Source: Sulfitobacter sp. M39
GTDB lineage: Bacteria > Pseudomonadota > Alphaproteobacteria > Rhodobacterales > Rhodobacteraceae
Direction of reading: 5' to 3'
DNA: 64,000 nucleotides
Assembly: GCF_021735935.1 (NCBI RefSeq)
Contig: NZ_WMDZ01000001.1
Location: forward strand, 1,488,001 to 1,552,000
This document shows positions 19,740 through 27,413 of this stretch, piece by piece; positions within the stretch are counted from its first letter, which is position 1; the number at the start of each line of letters is the position of its first letter. A program made the position numbers and the translations under genes. The notes beneath the pieces are model-generated. The model worked only from the letters and a program-made list of their open reading frames with translations, searched no databases and was not told the DNA's origin.

Positions 19740-20378
19740 GTGAAGAGCTGGATAGAAGCAGTCGCGTTGGTGGTTGCCGCATGTGCTATGGTCTTCTCGG
19801 CTGTACAAACCATGGTTCTTATCCGCACCGTAGATGCGCCGTACAAGAGCAACCTTCAGGACCGCCAAATAGAAGCCTGCGTAGGGCTGATCGAAGCATA
19901 TGCCGTCTATGGTAGCGGCGAGGCGATCTTCCGTGAGTTTCGGTTCGATAACGCGTACCCGACGGCTGGCGATCAAGAGGCGGGGCGAAATCGGTTCCAT
20001 GATGAACGGCCAGAAGTAAAAGGTTCACCTCTATCAGAGCATCTGCCTGAGCAGAGTGCTTCGGTGCAGGAGCTGTTTGGGTCGTTGTCGACGATGAAGT
20101 ATCGCGCCGAACGGCGAGATGATCTAATGGCGAAAGTTGGGCGGCTGCGGGTGTACTCTAGCGATACCACTAAGAGTTTGCTGGACGAGCTAGCTTCAGC
20201 AATCAGGTTTGAGACACTCATCAAGCTTTCAGATGCCATCAATATGCAGATGCCAGCGGCTGATCAGGATCACACATCAGAGATCGAGGTGCGTGAACAG
20301 TCCAGCAAACGGGCTTATTTGCCAGTCGAGAAAAGGTGTCGCAGTATTATGCTTGGTGAGAGTGTGGGGTTTCTCTGA
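19740..20378 (+). CDS. Hypothetical membrane-anchored protein, element cargo
   Basis: 212 residues from GTG 19740, which has AGGGGG seven bases upstream; GTG 19731 is in frame three codons earlier. A single N-terminal membrane helix (IEAVALVVAACAMVFSAVQTMVLI, about residues 5-28) is followed by a soluble, charged region with helical stretches (DDLMAKVGRLRVYSS, TKSLLDELASAIRFETLIKLSDAI). No enzyme motif is seen. The layout of short cytosolic or periplasmic tail, one helix and polar domain suggests a membrane-tethered accessory protein. It faces the DUF1828 gene convergently. I do not recognise the family. Confidence 0.6.
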   Translation: MKSWIEAVALVVAACAMVFSAVQTMVLIRTVDAPYKSNLQDRQIEACVGLIEAYAVYGSGEAIFREFRFDNAYPTAGDQEAGRNRFHDERPEVKGSPLSEHLPEQSASVQELFGSLSTMKYRAERRDDLMAKVGRLRVYSSDTTKSLLDELASAIRFETLIKLSDAINMQMPAADQDHTSEIEVREQSSKRAYLPVEKRCRSIMLGESVGFL

Positions 20379-20501
20379 TGGCGTTCATCTGAGAAAGATA
20401 TTCGAGCCTCTTTCGGCCGATCTGTTTACCCATGCCCAAGTGAGCGGCAGCTTAACTCTATAGGTCCCCAAAAAAGGATGACTTAATCACATGTGCTCGT
20501 T

Positions 20502-21275
20502 CTACGCGCTCATAAGCTTGCCGATCTTCGTTAAGACATCATCTGCACCACCGGCCCAGTCGGCAATCTCGATACCAGAGCTGTTAAGCGCTCTACGGCG
20601 GGTCCTAGGCTTGACCTTGCTGTGCATGAAGTCTTCGAAGACAACCACAGGTACCGTTTTGAGCTGAGGATCGTTTCTGAACACCTGCTCGGTCAGTAGT
20701 GCCTCAAGAACATTAACCTCGCTCGTCGCTGCGTAGATGGCAGCTTGAATGTTAGCATCGCGGATGATGATGTCGGCAGTATATTCTTTATGTTCATGCG
20801 ATAACGCTTCTCGTTCACCTACATGAAAGCGGGAGCCAAAACGTTCTTTTATTGCTTCTGTCAGCTCCTCTCGGAACGCGTTGGTTACCCTTTCACGTGA
20901 GAGGAGAGCGAGGTCTTGGATACGGTTTAGGAAAGACATGAACCTTACGGCAGCATCTCCTAGATGTGCTTCCTCAGACCAGTTGCTCAGGAACAGTGAA
21001 TTATCCTCATCAAAATTAATGCCGTGCTCAATGGCTAGCTGCCTCATAGCGTCCATCTTGGTTTCGGTAGTTAGGTCTCCAGCAACATCCTCAAGTAGAG
21101 CGAGAGTGTCACCACCATCACGCATCCTAAACAAACCGTCCCCCTTCTCAGCAAACACCACTAACGGCTCACCATGTAGCCAGCTGAAGGGTGTCTTGAT
21201 CGCATAGCCCAAAGGTATCTCTCGGATAGAGAGGCCCTCACAGAAGGCTGTACAGATGGTCTTCTGTACGTTCAT
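20502..21275 (-). CDS. DUF1828 domain protein, element cargo
   Basis: 257 residues. The N-terminal 90 residues (TICTAFCEGLSIREIPLGYAIKTPF, then FRMRDGGDTLALLEDVAG) fit DUF1828, and the C-terminal part (AAIYAATSEVNVLEALLTEQVFRNDPQLKTVPVVVFEDF) fits the commonly fused DUF1829-like region. Neither has an assigned activity; DUF1828 genes are often seen in mobile elements beside a small unknown partner. Its ATG overlaps the TGA of the upstream 160-residue gene (ATGA), so the two are translated as a unit. A defence or toxin-antitoxin role is plausible from context only. Confidence 0.7.
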   Translation of the reverse strand: MNVQKTICTAFCEGLSIREIPLGYAIKTPFSWLHGEPLVVFAEKGDGLFRMRDGGDTLALLEDVAGDLTTETKMDAMRQLAIEHGINFDEDNSLFLSNWSEEAHLGDAAVRFMSFLNRIQDLALLSRERVTNAFREELTEAIKERFGSRFHVGEREALSHEHKEYTADIIIRDANIQAAIYAATSEVNVLEALLTEQVFRNDPQLKTVPVVVFEDFMHSKVKPRTRRRALNSSGIEIADWAGGADDVLTKIGKLMSA

Positions 21276-21754
21276 AAGATCAGCTCTCCTTGGGGGGGCG
21301 CGTCAAAGCGATATAGCTCTGATGCGATTGCCATGGCACTCTCAGGCGTTACGTCAAAATCCTCTGTACAGTCACCAGTATAACTCGGCCAGTAGCGAAA
21401 AGTGTCCCGATCACGTGTGACCCCCGGAAGTACTTTTTCGATATCACCCGTCGCCACGTGGCAGTGCCAGTTTGAATGGGACGTGTGAAGCTCGTGGCTA
21501 CATAAGATTGCGAGTTCATCGCCACGGACCTGTCCTAGCATGGCGTGGAACTTCTCAAGCTTAATATTCAGATGCAACAGAACGCGTAGGTGGTATTCAC
21601 CTGAACGCAATGACACTACGCGCCACTTCCAGTCGGGTGAGAACTTCAACTTCTTGCGGCGTAGAGGCCACGACGCTCTATCAATTTCACCTTCCGACCA
21701 TTGCCCGTAGTCAACAACAGCCTTCTGAAGTCGGATGATATTTGTGAGCTTCAT
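21272..21754 (-). CDS. Hypothetical partner of the DUF1828 protein
   Basis: 160 residues, first gene of the two-gene cassette. It has a basic N-terminal third (RASWPLRRKKLKFSPDWKWR), a beta-rich centre (VVSLRSGEYHLRVLLHLNIKLEKFHAMLG), a His-rich patch (CSHELHTSHSNWHCHVATGD near residues 87-106) and an acidic C-terminus (DCTEDFDVTPESAMAIASELYRF). The His/Cys cluster could bind metal, but no known motif fits. No signal peptide or membrane helix is present. I do not recognise the family. The 4-bp overlap with the DUF1828 gene argues for a physical complex. Confidence 0.65.
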   Translation of the reverse strand: MKLTNIIRLQKAVVDYGQWSEGEIDRASWPLRRKKLKFSPDWKWRVVSLRSGEYHLRVLLHLNIKLEKFHAMLGQVRGDELAILCSHELHTSHSNWHCHVATGDIEKVLPGVTRDRDTFRYWPSYTGDCTEDFDVTPESAMAIASELYRFDAPPQGELIL

Positions 21755-22265
21755 AAGGCGATTGTCCCAACGTTATGGACAGTCGTAAGACTTCAACCTC
21801 TAGTTTGTCAAACAAGCGTTTACTCAGGTGCGACCCTACTGAGGAAGTGTCTCGACTATGCTCCATGCTTGAGGGTCTGCAGCTCGGGATGCACCAACTG
21901 GTAGCTATCCCTAGCAATTGGGAACAGGTCATACTCGGTGCTGTGATCAAGTGAGGTTGGATATCTGCCTATCATAGGTACTGAACTGACCTTTCCTTAC
22001 TCGACATTCATCATCAGGCTATCACCAGATGTGTGGTCGGGCTTCCTACAACGCCGGTGAAGTAGTTAGCCCATACCTAACTATACTTAAGGTATAACCC
22101 TCGGATAGGTATTTCAGAAGGGGGGTAGAATTCCGTCCGAGCCTCAGAGTAGCCACACACACTGTGCTTGATTGTGGAATAGTACGCTATGTGCGACATA
22201 CCGAGGGCTCATGATAAGCGTTGACATACAGCGCACAGAACTCCCCTGACGATGCCTTCGAGCCG
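21755..22265. other. Non-coding stretch upstream of the element cassette
   Basis: About 510 bp between the cassette start and the recombinase stop. Open frames here are short and unconvincing. TTGACA at 22221-22226 and a TATAACC-like stretch near 22092 are isolated hexamers without matching partners. Reverse-strand promoters for the cassette should lie in the part nearest 21755, but I cannot pick one out. Confidence 0.5.
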
Positions 22266-23783
22266 TTAACAGTTCTGGAAAAGAAGCTCAGCATCCCCGA
22301 GAACAAGACTAAGACCGTTGCGTAACTTCACAGAGAGCATGACTTTTTTACCGCGTCGACCATCTTCGCCGGTAATACGGTCCCTTAGCTTGTCACCTCG
22401 TACAACGTCGACCCGCTCCACGACCCTACGTACCACTTGGTTGGCCTGCCATGGCTCCAAGGACGAGATGTCATCCGGTATCTCTTGCAATGCCATAGCT
22501 TGCCCCTCGCGGCTGTCCCGTAGCAAGCGCTGGGCCTCCTCCACGTCAGCCTCAGCAGCTAGAACAAGTCTATGCGAGCCAGTTTTATGAGCGTACTCTA
22601 ACGCTGTCTGAGCGCTCAATAGAAGCGCCTCTGCCGCCTCGATCTCAGGAGAGGTGTCTGTATCGTATGCAGCAACTATCTCGTTCCAGCCTTCAAGGAA
22701 CGGGCGTTCGATAACCTCCCGCTTGGCGACCCACTTCCGAGTTATATTATCTACGTAAGCATATGTGCCATCGCTACCTTTCCTGCATACTGAACGGTTG
22801 CCCCCCGCTTTGTGTGTGGACCATATGACGCCTGTCAGAATGCCATGTGTCCTCCTCTTTGGGGAGGTGAGGGCCTTCGCTTCGGCGGAGCTACGGTTGG
22901 CCATGTTATTAAGGCGGAAGGTCACTCTTCGTTGGGTGTCTTCGTCAACAATTCTGGGGAAGTACCCCTCGACCTGATCAATGACCGTGCGGTCGTTCTT
23001 AGTCCCTCTGCCCAGTTCAAGGATACCGAATGGGGCCTTTGACCGAACAATCCGGTAAATATTCGAGCTCGCAAAAGTTTTGCCTCTAAGCGTTAGGGTT
23101 CCTCGATCCCTGAACACCTTCGCTATACTCCAGACGGGTTCGCCATCAGCGAACCTGCCATACAACTCCTGAACCAACTCAACCTTATCTGGTATTTGTT
23201 CGAACGTTCCGTCGTCCATGGTCCCGACGAGGCGTAGCCAAGAGGGGACAGCTCTTGTTCGCTTGCGTTTGCCATCCTTGACCTTCTCTAGGTTCCGTCG
23301 CCATCCATCCTTCACGCGCTTTGATTTCGTTAAGCTCTCCTCATGGGCACGAACGAAGGTAAGGATGATCTCGATGCCGGTCATAGCGTTGTCGTCGAGG
23401 TCTTGCAGAGTATACCGCTTGTTGTTCGAGAGCGTTACAACATCAACTCCAGCTTCGATGATGCCTTCAAGAATGTTCCTGCCTTTCCGGTATTTGTCGC
23501 GACTGATCCTATCTAGGTTCTCTACGAGGAGAACTGCGCCTCGCGGTATGGCACCGCTCTCAACAGCGTCAAGAAACGCTGCCAATCTACCCACAGAGGT
23601 ATTGTCACCCTTGAAAGCGCTTACGCCCAAGTCCCTAAACGTTGTGGCAGATAGCAGGTAGCCATTCTCGTCGGCCCACTTCTGGGCCGCATCAGTTTGC
23701 CTTGCGAGGCTAGCGCCCTTTGCCTGCGCAGCGCTGCTAAATCTCACATACGAAAACGCTAGTGGGCGAGTGTCTTGTACCAT
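22266..23783 (-). CDS. Large serine recombinase (site-specific integrase)
   Basis: 505 residues. The N-terminal resolvase domain starts AFSYVRFSSAAQAKG with the nucleophilic Ser near residue 16-17 and continues through SLARQTDAAQKWADENGY and LLVENLDRISRD, the conserved Arg-containing motif. The Recombinase domain (PF07508) follows around residues 180-310 (PSWLRLVG, GEPVWSIAKVFRDRG, SSNIYRIVRSKAPFG). The C-terminal part has a coiled-coil-like region (EAAEALLLSAQTALEYAHKTG). The usual zinc-ribbon Cys cluster is reduced. Such enzymes cut attP and attB around a central dinucleotide, matching the AA core at the ends. It should drive integration; excision would need a directionality factor. Confidence 0.95.
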   Translation of the reverse strand: MVQDTRPLAFSYVRFSSAAQAKGASLARQTDAAQKWADENGYLLSATTFRDLGVSAFKGDNTSVGRLAAFLDAVESGAIPRGAVLLVENLDRISRDKYRKGRNILEGIIEAGVDVVTLSNNKRYTLQDLDDNAMTGIEIILTFVRAHEESLTKSKRVKDGWRRNLEKVKDGKRKRTRAVPSWLRLVGTMDDGTFEQIPDKVELVQELYGRFADGEPVWSIAKVFRDRGTLTLRGKTFASSNIYRIVRSKAPFGILELGRGTKNDRTVIDQVEGYFPRIVDEDTQRRVTFRLNNMANRSSAEAKALTSPKRRTHGILTGVIWSTHKAGGNRSVCRKGSDGTYAYVDNITRKWVAKREVIERPFLEGWNEIVAAYDTDTSPEIEAAEALLLSAQTALEYAHKTGSHRLVLAAEADVEEAQRLLRDSREGQAMALQEIPDDISSLEPWQANQVVRRVVERVDVVRGDKLRDRITGEDGRRGKKVMLSVKLRNGLSLVLGDAELLFQNC

Positions 23784-23835
23784 CGTTGGCTCCTGTGCAT
23801 GGCTAAAACTACCCTCTCCCTTTAGGTGGTTAAAT

Positions 23836-23858
23836 AACCATACTCAAAAAACTGGTGG
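23836..23858. other. Right attachment junction (attR) of the integrative element
   Basis: Element sequence CATACTC is followed by the shared AA (23846-23847), then chromosomal AAAACTGGTGG, which resumes the interrupted regulator in frame. Confidence 0.75.
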
Positions 23859-24088
23859 ATATGGGTTATATGCACCACCAGCGCTGCCAGATCGATCGCC
23901 GCTCGGTACGGGTACGGCTGACCGGCAAGGGGCGTCACATCAGCGGCGTTGTGTCAGACCTGTTTGGTCGCCACGCCAGCGGGCTGATGCACAAGGGCGC
24001 GCTGGGCGCATCGGGCATGGATGACATCACCCGCGCGCTCAAACGGATGGAACGCTACTGGACGGACCAGATCCGCTATATCTACTGA
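23848..24088 (+). pseudogene. MarR/LdtR-like regulator, 3' part
   Basis: Carries the wing and C-terminal helices of the interrupted regulator: KLVDMGYMHHQRCQIDRRS, then VRVRLTGKGRHISGVVSDLFGRHASGLM, ending LKRMERYWTDQIRYIY. The reading frame continues exactly from 19314 when the element is removed. In the present arrangement no sensible start or ribosome site precedes it, although GTG 23855 is in frame, so it is probably silent unless the element excises. Its last 7 bp overlap the end of the convergent DUF1194 gene. Confidence 0.88.
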
Positions 24089-24801
24089 CCGCGCGCGGCG
24101 GGCGGGGCTGCGTCAGCCAGTTGCGCCAGCGACAGCACCGCCAGCTCGCGCAGCAGCTTGGTGGTCATGGCGGATTGATAGGCATCAAACCCCGCGGCGG
24201 GCAGGGCAAAGGCACCGGGGCCGGTGATCACCTCTGCCAAGAAATACCCCGTCAGCGTGCTGTCCTCCTCCGCCGCTTCGACCACCAGCGCGTTCACCGT
24301 CAGATTACGCCCAGCAAGCTGTCGTTTCACGTCACGGGGGCGGGGCCCAAGGTTGGATATCCCGTCGCCCGAGATATCAAGCGTGTGTTTCAAACATGCG
24401 GGCCGCTGCGCCAGATAGGCCGCCCCCGCTGCCACCGCCACGCCAAGCGCGGTGCCGGGCGACGCCGCCGCGCGCTCTACCTGTCGCAGCCCGTCGATCA
24501 GCTCTTGCAGGGCGGCGGCATCAGTGATCGACCGCCACGGGGCAATAACGCGCTGGTCTGTCGGGCCGCTCCATTCATAGACCAACAGGGACACCGGTGC
24601 CTCTGGTGCCGACAGGATCGCCGCGCGCACCGCCGGATCGTCCAAGGCCCCGGCAACCCCGTCCAATTGCAAGCGGTACTCCCGCGCATCGACGGACCCC
24701 GACACATCCAGCCCCAAGGCCAAGGCCTGCCGACACTCCGCCAGGCCAGCCGACGCCCAAAGCGTCGCGCCGACAAGGGTCGCAACCCCGGCGCGGATCA
24801 T
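24082..24801 (-). CDS. DUF1194 (von Willebrand A-like) secreted protein, copy 2
   Basis: 239 residues with a signal peptide (MIRAGVATLVGATLWASAGLA). The mature part begins CRQALALGLDVSGSVDAREYRLQLDGVAGAL, a MIDAS-like DxSxS (DVSGS), and later has LDISGDGISNLG. These are DUF1194/vWA features of periplasmic or secreted alphaproteobacterial proteins that probably bind metal through MIDAS; function unknown. Its ATG overlaps the TGA of the upstream paralogue by 4 bp. Together they form an operon of duplicates. Confidence 0.85.
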   Translation of the reverse strand: MIRAGVATLVGATLWASAGLAECRQALALGLDVSGSVDAREYRLQLDGVAGALDDPAVRAAILSAPEAPVSLLVYEWSGPTDQRVIAPWRSITDAAALQELIDGLRQVERAAASPGTALGVAVAAGAAYLAQRPACLKHTLDISGDGISNLGPRPRDVKRQLAGRNLTVNALVVEAAEEDSTLTGYFLAEVITGPGAFALPAAGFDAYQSAMTTKLLRELAVLSLAQLADAAPPAARGQ

Positions 24802-25508
24802 CCCGCGTCCTCGGCCACGGGCAGGCTGCCAATCGCAGGGGGTGTCAGCTCGCGTTCCAGCTTGATCCGCATGGCGCGTTCAAAATCCTCGAACCCGTTG
24901 GCGATCACCAGAAACGCGCCGGGGCCGTGCAAGACTTCGCGTTTGTAAAAGGCGATCAGCCCCGTCTCGGCCTCGAAATCGGCGGCATTCACCACCAGCC
25001 CGTTGACCGTCACATCGTCAAAATCAAACGACCGATAGGCCAGCTGCGGGCCGAAACCTTCGTTATTCTGACCGTCCCCCGCCAGATCAATTGTCTTGTA
25101 TAAACAACGCGGTGCCCGCGCCATGACCGCCGCACCAAACCCAAGTGCATAGCCCATAGCCGTGGGGAAATCATTGTGACTGCGCTGGCTACCCGCCACC
25201 ACGCCCGCCGCGCGCGTCAGATCATCAGGGGAATTGATCATCTGCCAATCGAGCACGATCTGTTGGTTATAGCGCCCCGACCATTCATAGACGGCCAGCG
25301 CGACCGGCAGGTCGCTGGCGAAAAACGCCCGCCGTACCGGGTCTGACAGCAACGCGGCGGCGGTGCCGCCACGCTGCAAACGGTCCTCGACCGCATCAAT
25401 CGAACTGGACACATCCATCGCCAGCAGCAGCGCCAGCCGACACTCCGCCGCCGCAAGGGCCGCGGGCGCGACGCCCAGCGCTGTGGCAAGGAAGGTCGCC
25501 CGGATCAT
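24798..25508 (-). CDS. DUF1194 (von Willebrand A-like) secreted protein, copy 1
   Basis: 236 residues with a signal peptide (MIRATFLATALGVAPAALAAAE). LAMDVSSSIDAVEDRLQRGGTAAAL holds the MIDAS-like DVSSS, and IDLAGDGQNNEG the second motif. It is clearly paralogous to the next gene: WSG near residue 90, VNGLVV and GPGAFxxxA are shared. ATG 25508 lies 5 bp from the end of gloA's frame (25513), so the pair follows gloA directly. No ligand or partner is evident. Confidence 0.85.
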   Translation of the reverse strand: MIRATFLATALGVAPAALAAAECRLALLLAMDVSSSIDAVEDRLQRGGTAAALLSDPVRRAFFASDLPVALAVYEWSGRYNQQIVLDWQMINSPDDLTRAAGVVAGSQRSHNDFPTAMGYALGFGAAVMARAPRCLYKTIDLAGDGQNNEGFGPQLAYRSFDFDDVTVNGLVVNAADFEAETGLIAFYKREVLHGPGAFLVIANGFEDFERAMRIKLERELTPPAIGSLPVAEDAG

Positions 25509-25512
25509 CGGA

Positions 25513-25947
25513 TTACCAATGGCCGGTGTTTTCCATGCTGGCCCAGGGTTCCTGCGGCTCCAGCCGGTCCCCTTCTTGCAGCAATTCGACCGACACATTG
25601 TCGGGTGACCGGATGAACGCCATATACCCGTCGCGCGGAGGACGGTTGATCGTGATCCCGTTCTCTTGCAGCATCTTGCAGGTTTCATAAATGTTTTCAA
25701 CGGTATAGGCAAGGTGCCCGAAATGACGGCTGTCATCGGGCAGCGCATCATCGCCGTCCCAGTTATAGGTCAGCTCCACATCCGCATGGCCGTCGTCCTG
25801 CCCGGGAGGGCACATGAAGATCAGCGAAAACCGCCCATCCTCATTGTCGATCCGGCGGCGCTCTTTCAGGCCCAGCAGCTCGTAGAAGGCCTGCGATTTC
25901 TCCAGATCCTTAACGCGCACCATCGTGTGCAAATATTTGATCGGCAT
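25513..25947 (-). CDS. gloA: Lactoylglutathione lyase (glyoxalase I)
   Basis: 144 residues, the usual length for the small metal-dependent enzyme. It shows YLHTMVRVKDLEKSQAFYELLGL at the N-terminus, ELTYNWDGDD in the centre, FGHLAYTVENIYETCK, then PPRDGYMAFIRSPDNVSVELLQEGD with the metal-binding Glu. It isomerises the methylglyoxal-glutathione hemithioacetal to S-lactoylglutathione in the cytosol. It heads a same-strand run with the two DUF1194 genes (gaps of a few bases). Confidence 0.95.
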   Translation of the reverse strand: MPIKYLHTMVRVKDLEKSQAFYELLGLKERRRIDNEDGRFSLIFMCPPGQDDGHADVELTYNWDGDDALPDDSRHFGHLAYTVENIYETCKMLQENGITINRPPRDGYMAFIRSPDNVSVELLQEGDRLEPQEPWASMENTGHW

Positions 25948-26015
25948 GGGTTGGCTCCTTTACTTTCGTCTTCGACCTGCAGGGTAGCACGGCTGGCGGC
26001 GGTTGCCAGCGGATG

Positions 26016-27401
26016 TCAGAATTTTGACTGAAATCCCAACGAAACGGAAAACTCGCTCGTTTCGAACCGGCTGACATTGGATCGCGTCCGTCCGGCGCGT
26101 AAAGTCACACTGGGCGCAAACCCCGCATAGTCCACATCAGGTAACATGATGTTAACGTCAGCATAGGTTGCGTAGTCTTGCTTGCCACCGGGGACATCGA
26201 AAACCGCAAAATAGGTGTCATAGTCGGTTTTTCCCAAGGTTAATCCCGCGTTCACAACCGCCGGACCGATTTGATCGGCGAAGCTATAGCTTAACCGTAG
26301 AGATGCGGCTTGCGAGGCATAGTTAACGAAGTCGCTGTCGGTCTCGCGTAGATTGACGGAAACGCCGATACCATCACCCCAAGCGAGCCTGTGTTGAGAC
26401 CCTACAATCAGTGACACGGTGTTACTGTCAAAGTAACTAGTTCGTTCACTAAACCGTTTTTCTAGCGTCGCGCCCATGGAAACCGAAGTCGAACCAGACA
26501 GCTGCCAGCGGCGACCGACGCCAACACGCATGAATGAATAGCTGCGGTCGCCTCCCGACCAGTATTCGCCAAGCGATCCGGTTACATCGGCGCTTCCGCC
26601 CGCCGCGCCGACCGCGAAGGACTGCCGAAGTGAAACATCTGCATAGGTTGCTCCGAAATCACTGTTACGTGCTTCAGGTGCCAAATCATGCGACCCGCTA
26701 TCAAGCGCCACACGTTGTACAAACAGGCGACCCGAAAGATCCGTCCGCGTCTTTTGAGTGCTCCGCAAACGGTACCCGACGACCGCGTCGACGGTACCGA
26801 CGATACCCGATAGGGCCTGCGCCGATCCGCTAAGCCGCCCGGTAAACGGCAAGCCGTCGATCACCTGCTGTGCGGTGTCAGCACCATTGTTGACATTGCT
26901 AGAGGGCTTCACCCCGCCTGTTATAGAAAAGCGAAACGGATTCTCACGCCGCACACGGGCATAGTCACGCGCAAGCTGCTCTTCTATCTCCGGGGTCGGG
27001 GCGTTTTGAACGGCACGTCTAAGCCAAAGCTGAGTGAGCGTCGGATGCCCTTCTGCAAAGGTCAGCCGTGCTGCCAGTTCCGCGGCCTGGAACTTCTGTA
27101 CCCTGTTGTCTGCATAGCGGTAGGCTCGGGCCGCAGACTTTCGCCCATCCGTTCCGTGCCCCATATCTGCATGCGCTGTGGCCAGAACATAATGCGCATA
27201 AGCCGAATGCGGGTCTGCGATCAGCAATCCTCGCGCGATCTGCGACGCCAGAGCAGGGCGTTCACCGTTCAGCGCATGGACCGCCAATGATCGGGCCTCG
27301 GGCAGAGACAACGCGACTGACTGCTCTGCCGCGACAGGATCACTGTTCAGCAGGCAGAGCCCGGCCACTGCACAGCCGATGGCGCAATTGGCGAAAGACA
27401 C
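26016..27401 (-). CDS. Slam-type outer-membrane surface lipoprotein assembly modifier (DUF560)
   Basis: 461 residues with a signal peptide (MSFANCAIGCAVAGLCLLNSDPVAA). The N-terminal 160 residues are helical and TPR-like (ALASQIARGLLIADPHSAYAHYVLATAHADMG). From about residue 160 (NPFRFSITGGVKPSSNVNNGADT) it becomes alternating beta strands, ending in SEFSVSLGFQSKF with the terminal Phe of outer-membrane barrels. This TPR-plus-barrel layout is that of Slam translocons, which flip specific lipoproteins to the cell surface. The gene 12 bp upstream encodes a TbpB-like lipoprotein, the expected client. The start is GTG 27401. Confidence 0.82.
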   Translation of the reverse strand: MSFANCAIGCAVAGLCLLNSDPVAAEQSVALSLPEARSLAVHALNGERPALASQIARGLLIADPHSAYAHYVLATAHADMGHGTDGRKSAARAYRYADNRVQKFQAAELAARLTFAEGHPTLTQLWLRRAVQNAPTPEIEEQLARDYARVRRENPFRFSITGGVKPSSNVNNGADTAQQVIDGLPFTGRLSGSAQALSGIVGTVDAVVGYRLRSTQKTRTDLSGRLFVQRVALDSGSHDLAPEARNSDFGATYADVSLRQSFAVGAAGGSADVTGSLGEYWSGGDRSYSFMRVGVGRRWQLSGSTSVSMGATLEKRFSERTSYFDSNTVSLIVGSQHRLAWGDGIGVSVNLRETDSDFVNYASQAASLRLSYSFADQIGPAVVNAGLTLGKTDYDTYFAVFDVPGGKQDYATYADVNIMLPDVDYAGFAPSVTLRAGRTRSNVSRFETSEFSVSLGFQSKF

Positions 27402-27413
27402 GATACAGCCGCT

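Larger units (their letters stand above)
19315..23847. mobile_element. 4.5-kb integrative element of a large serine recombinase
   Basis: The element sits inside an LdtR-like gene, with the recombinase gene reading away from the right end, 63 bp from attR. The 260 chromosomal bases to its left and 241 to its right total 501, exactly 167 codons, and rejoin as Asn-Leu-Lys-Lys-Leu-Val-Asp. The inferred attB is AACCTGAAAAAACTGGTG and attP is CATACTCAAGACGTATG, whose arms CATAC/GTATG are inverted repeats around the core. Base composition is less GC-rich than the flanks. Cargo: a possible 56-codon ORF, a membrane-anchored protein and a two-gene overlapping cassette. No replication, capsid or conjugation genes are present, so it is a minimal element rather than a prophage. 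Confidence 0.88.

Noticed and set aside
21711..21950. 79-codon reverse frame overlapping the cassette's first gene
   Set aside because: Cys/Ser-rich, out of frame with the better-supported 160-residue gene and without a ribosome site.
22030..22098. Short ORF beginning Met-Cys-Gly-Arg, reminiscent of an SRAP/YedK start
   Set aside because: Only about 22 codons before a stop and no further SRAP motifs in any frame; probably coincidence or an unrecognisable remnant.
19315..23847. Prophage interpretation of the island
   Set aside because: No capsid, terminase, tail, lysis or repressor genes; only recombinase and small cargo.
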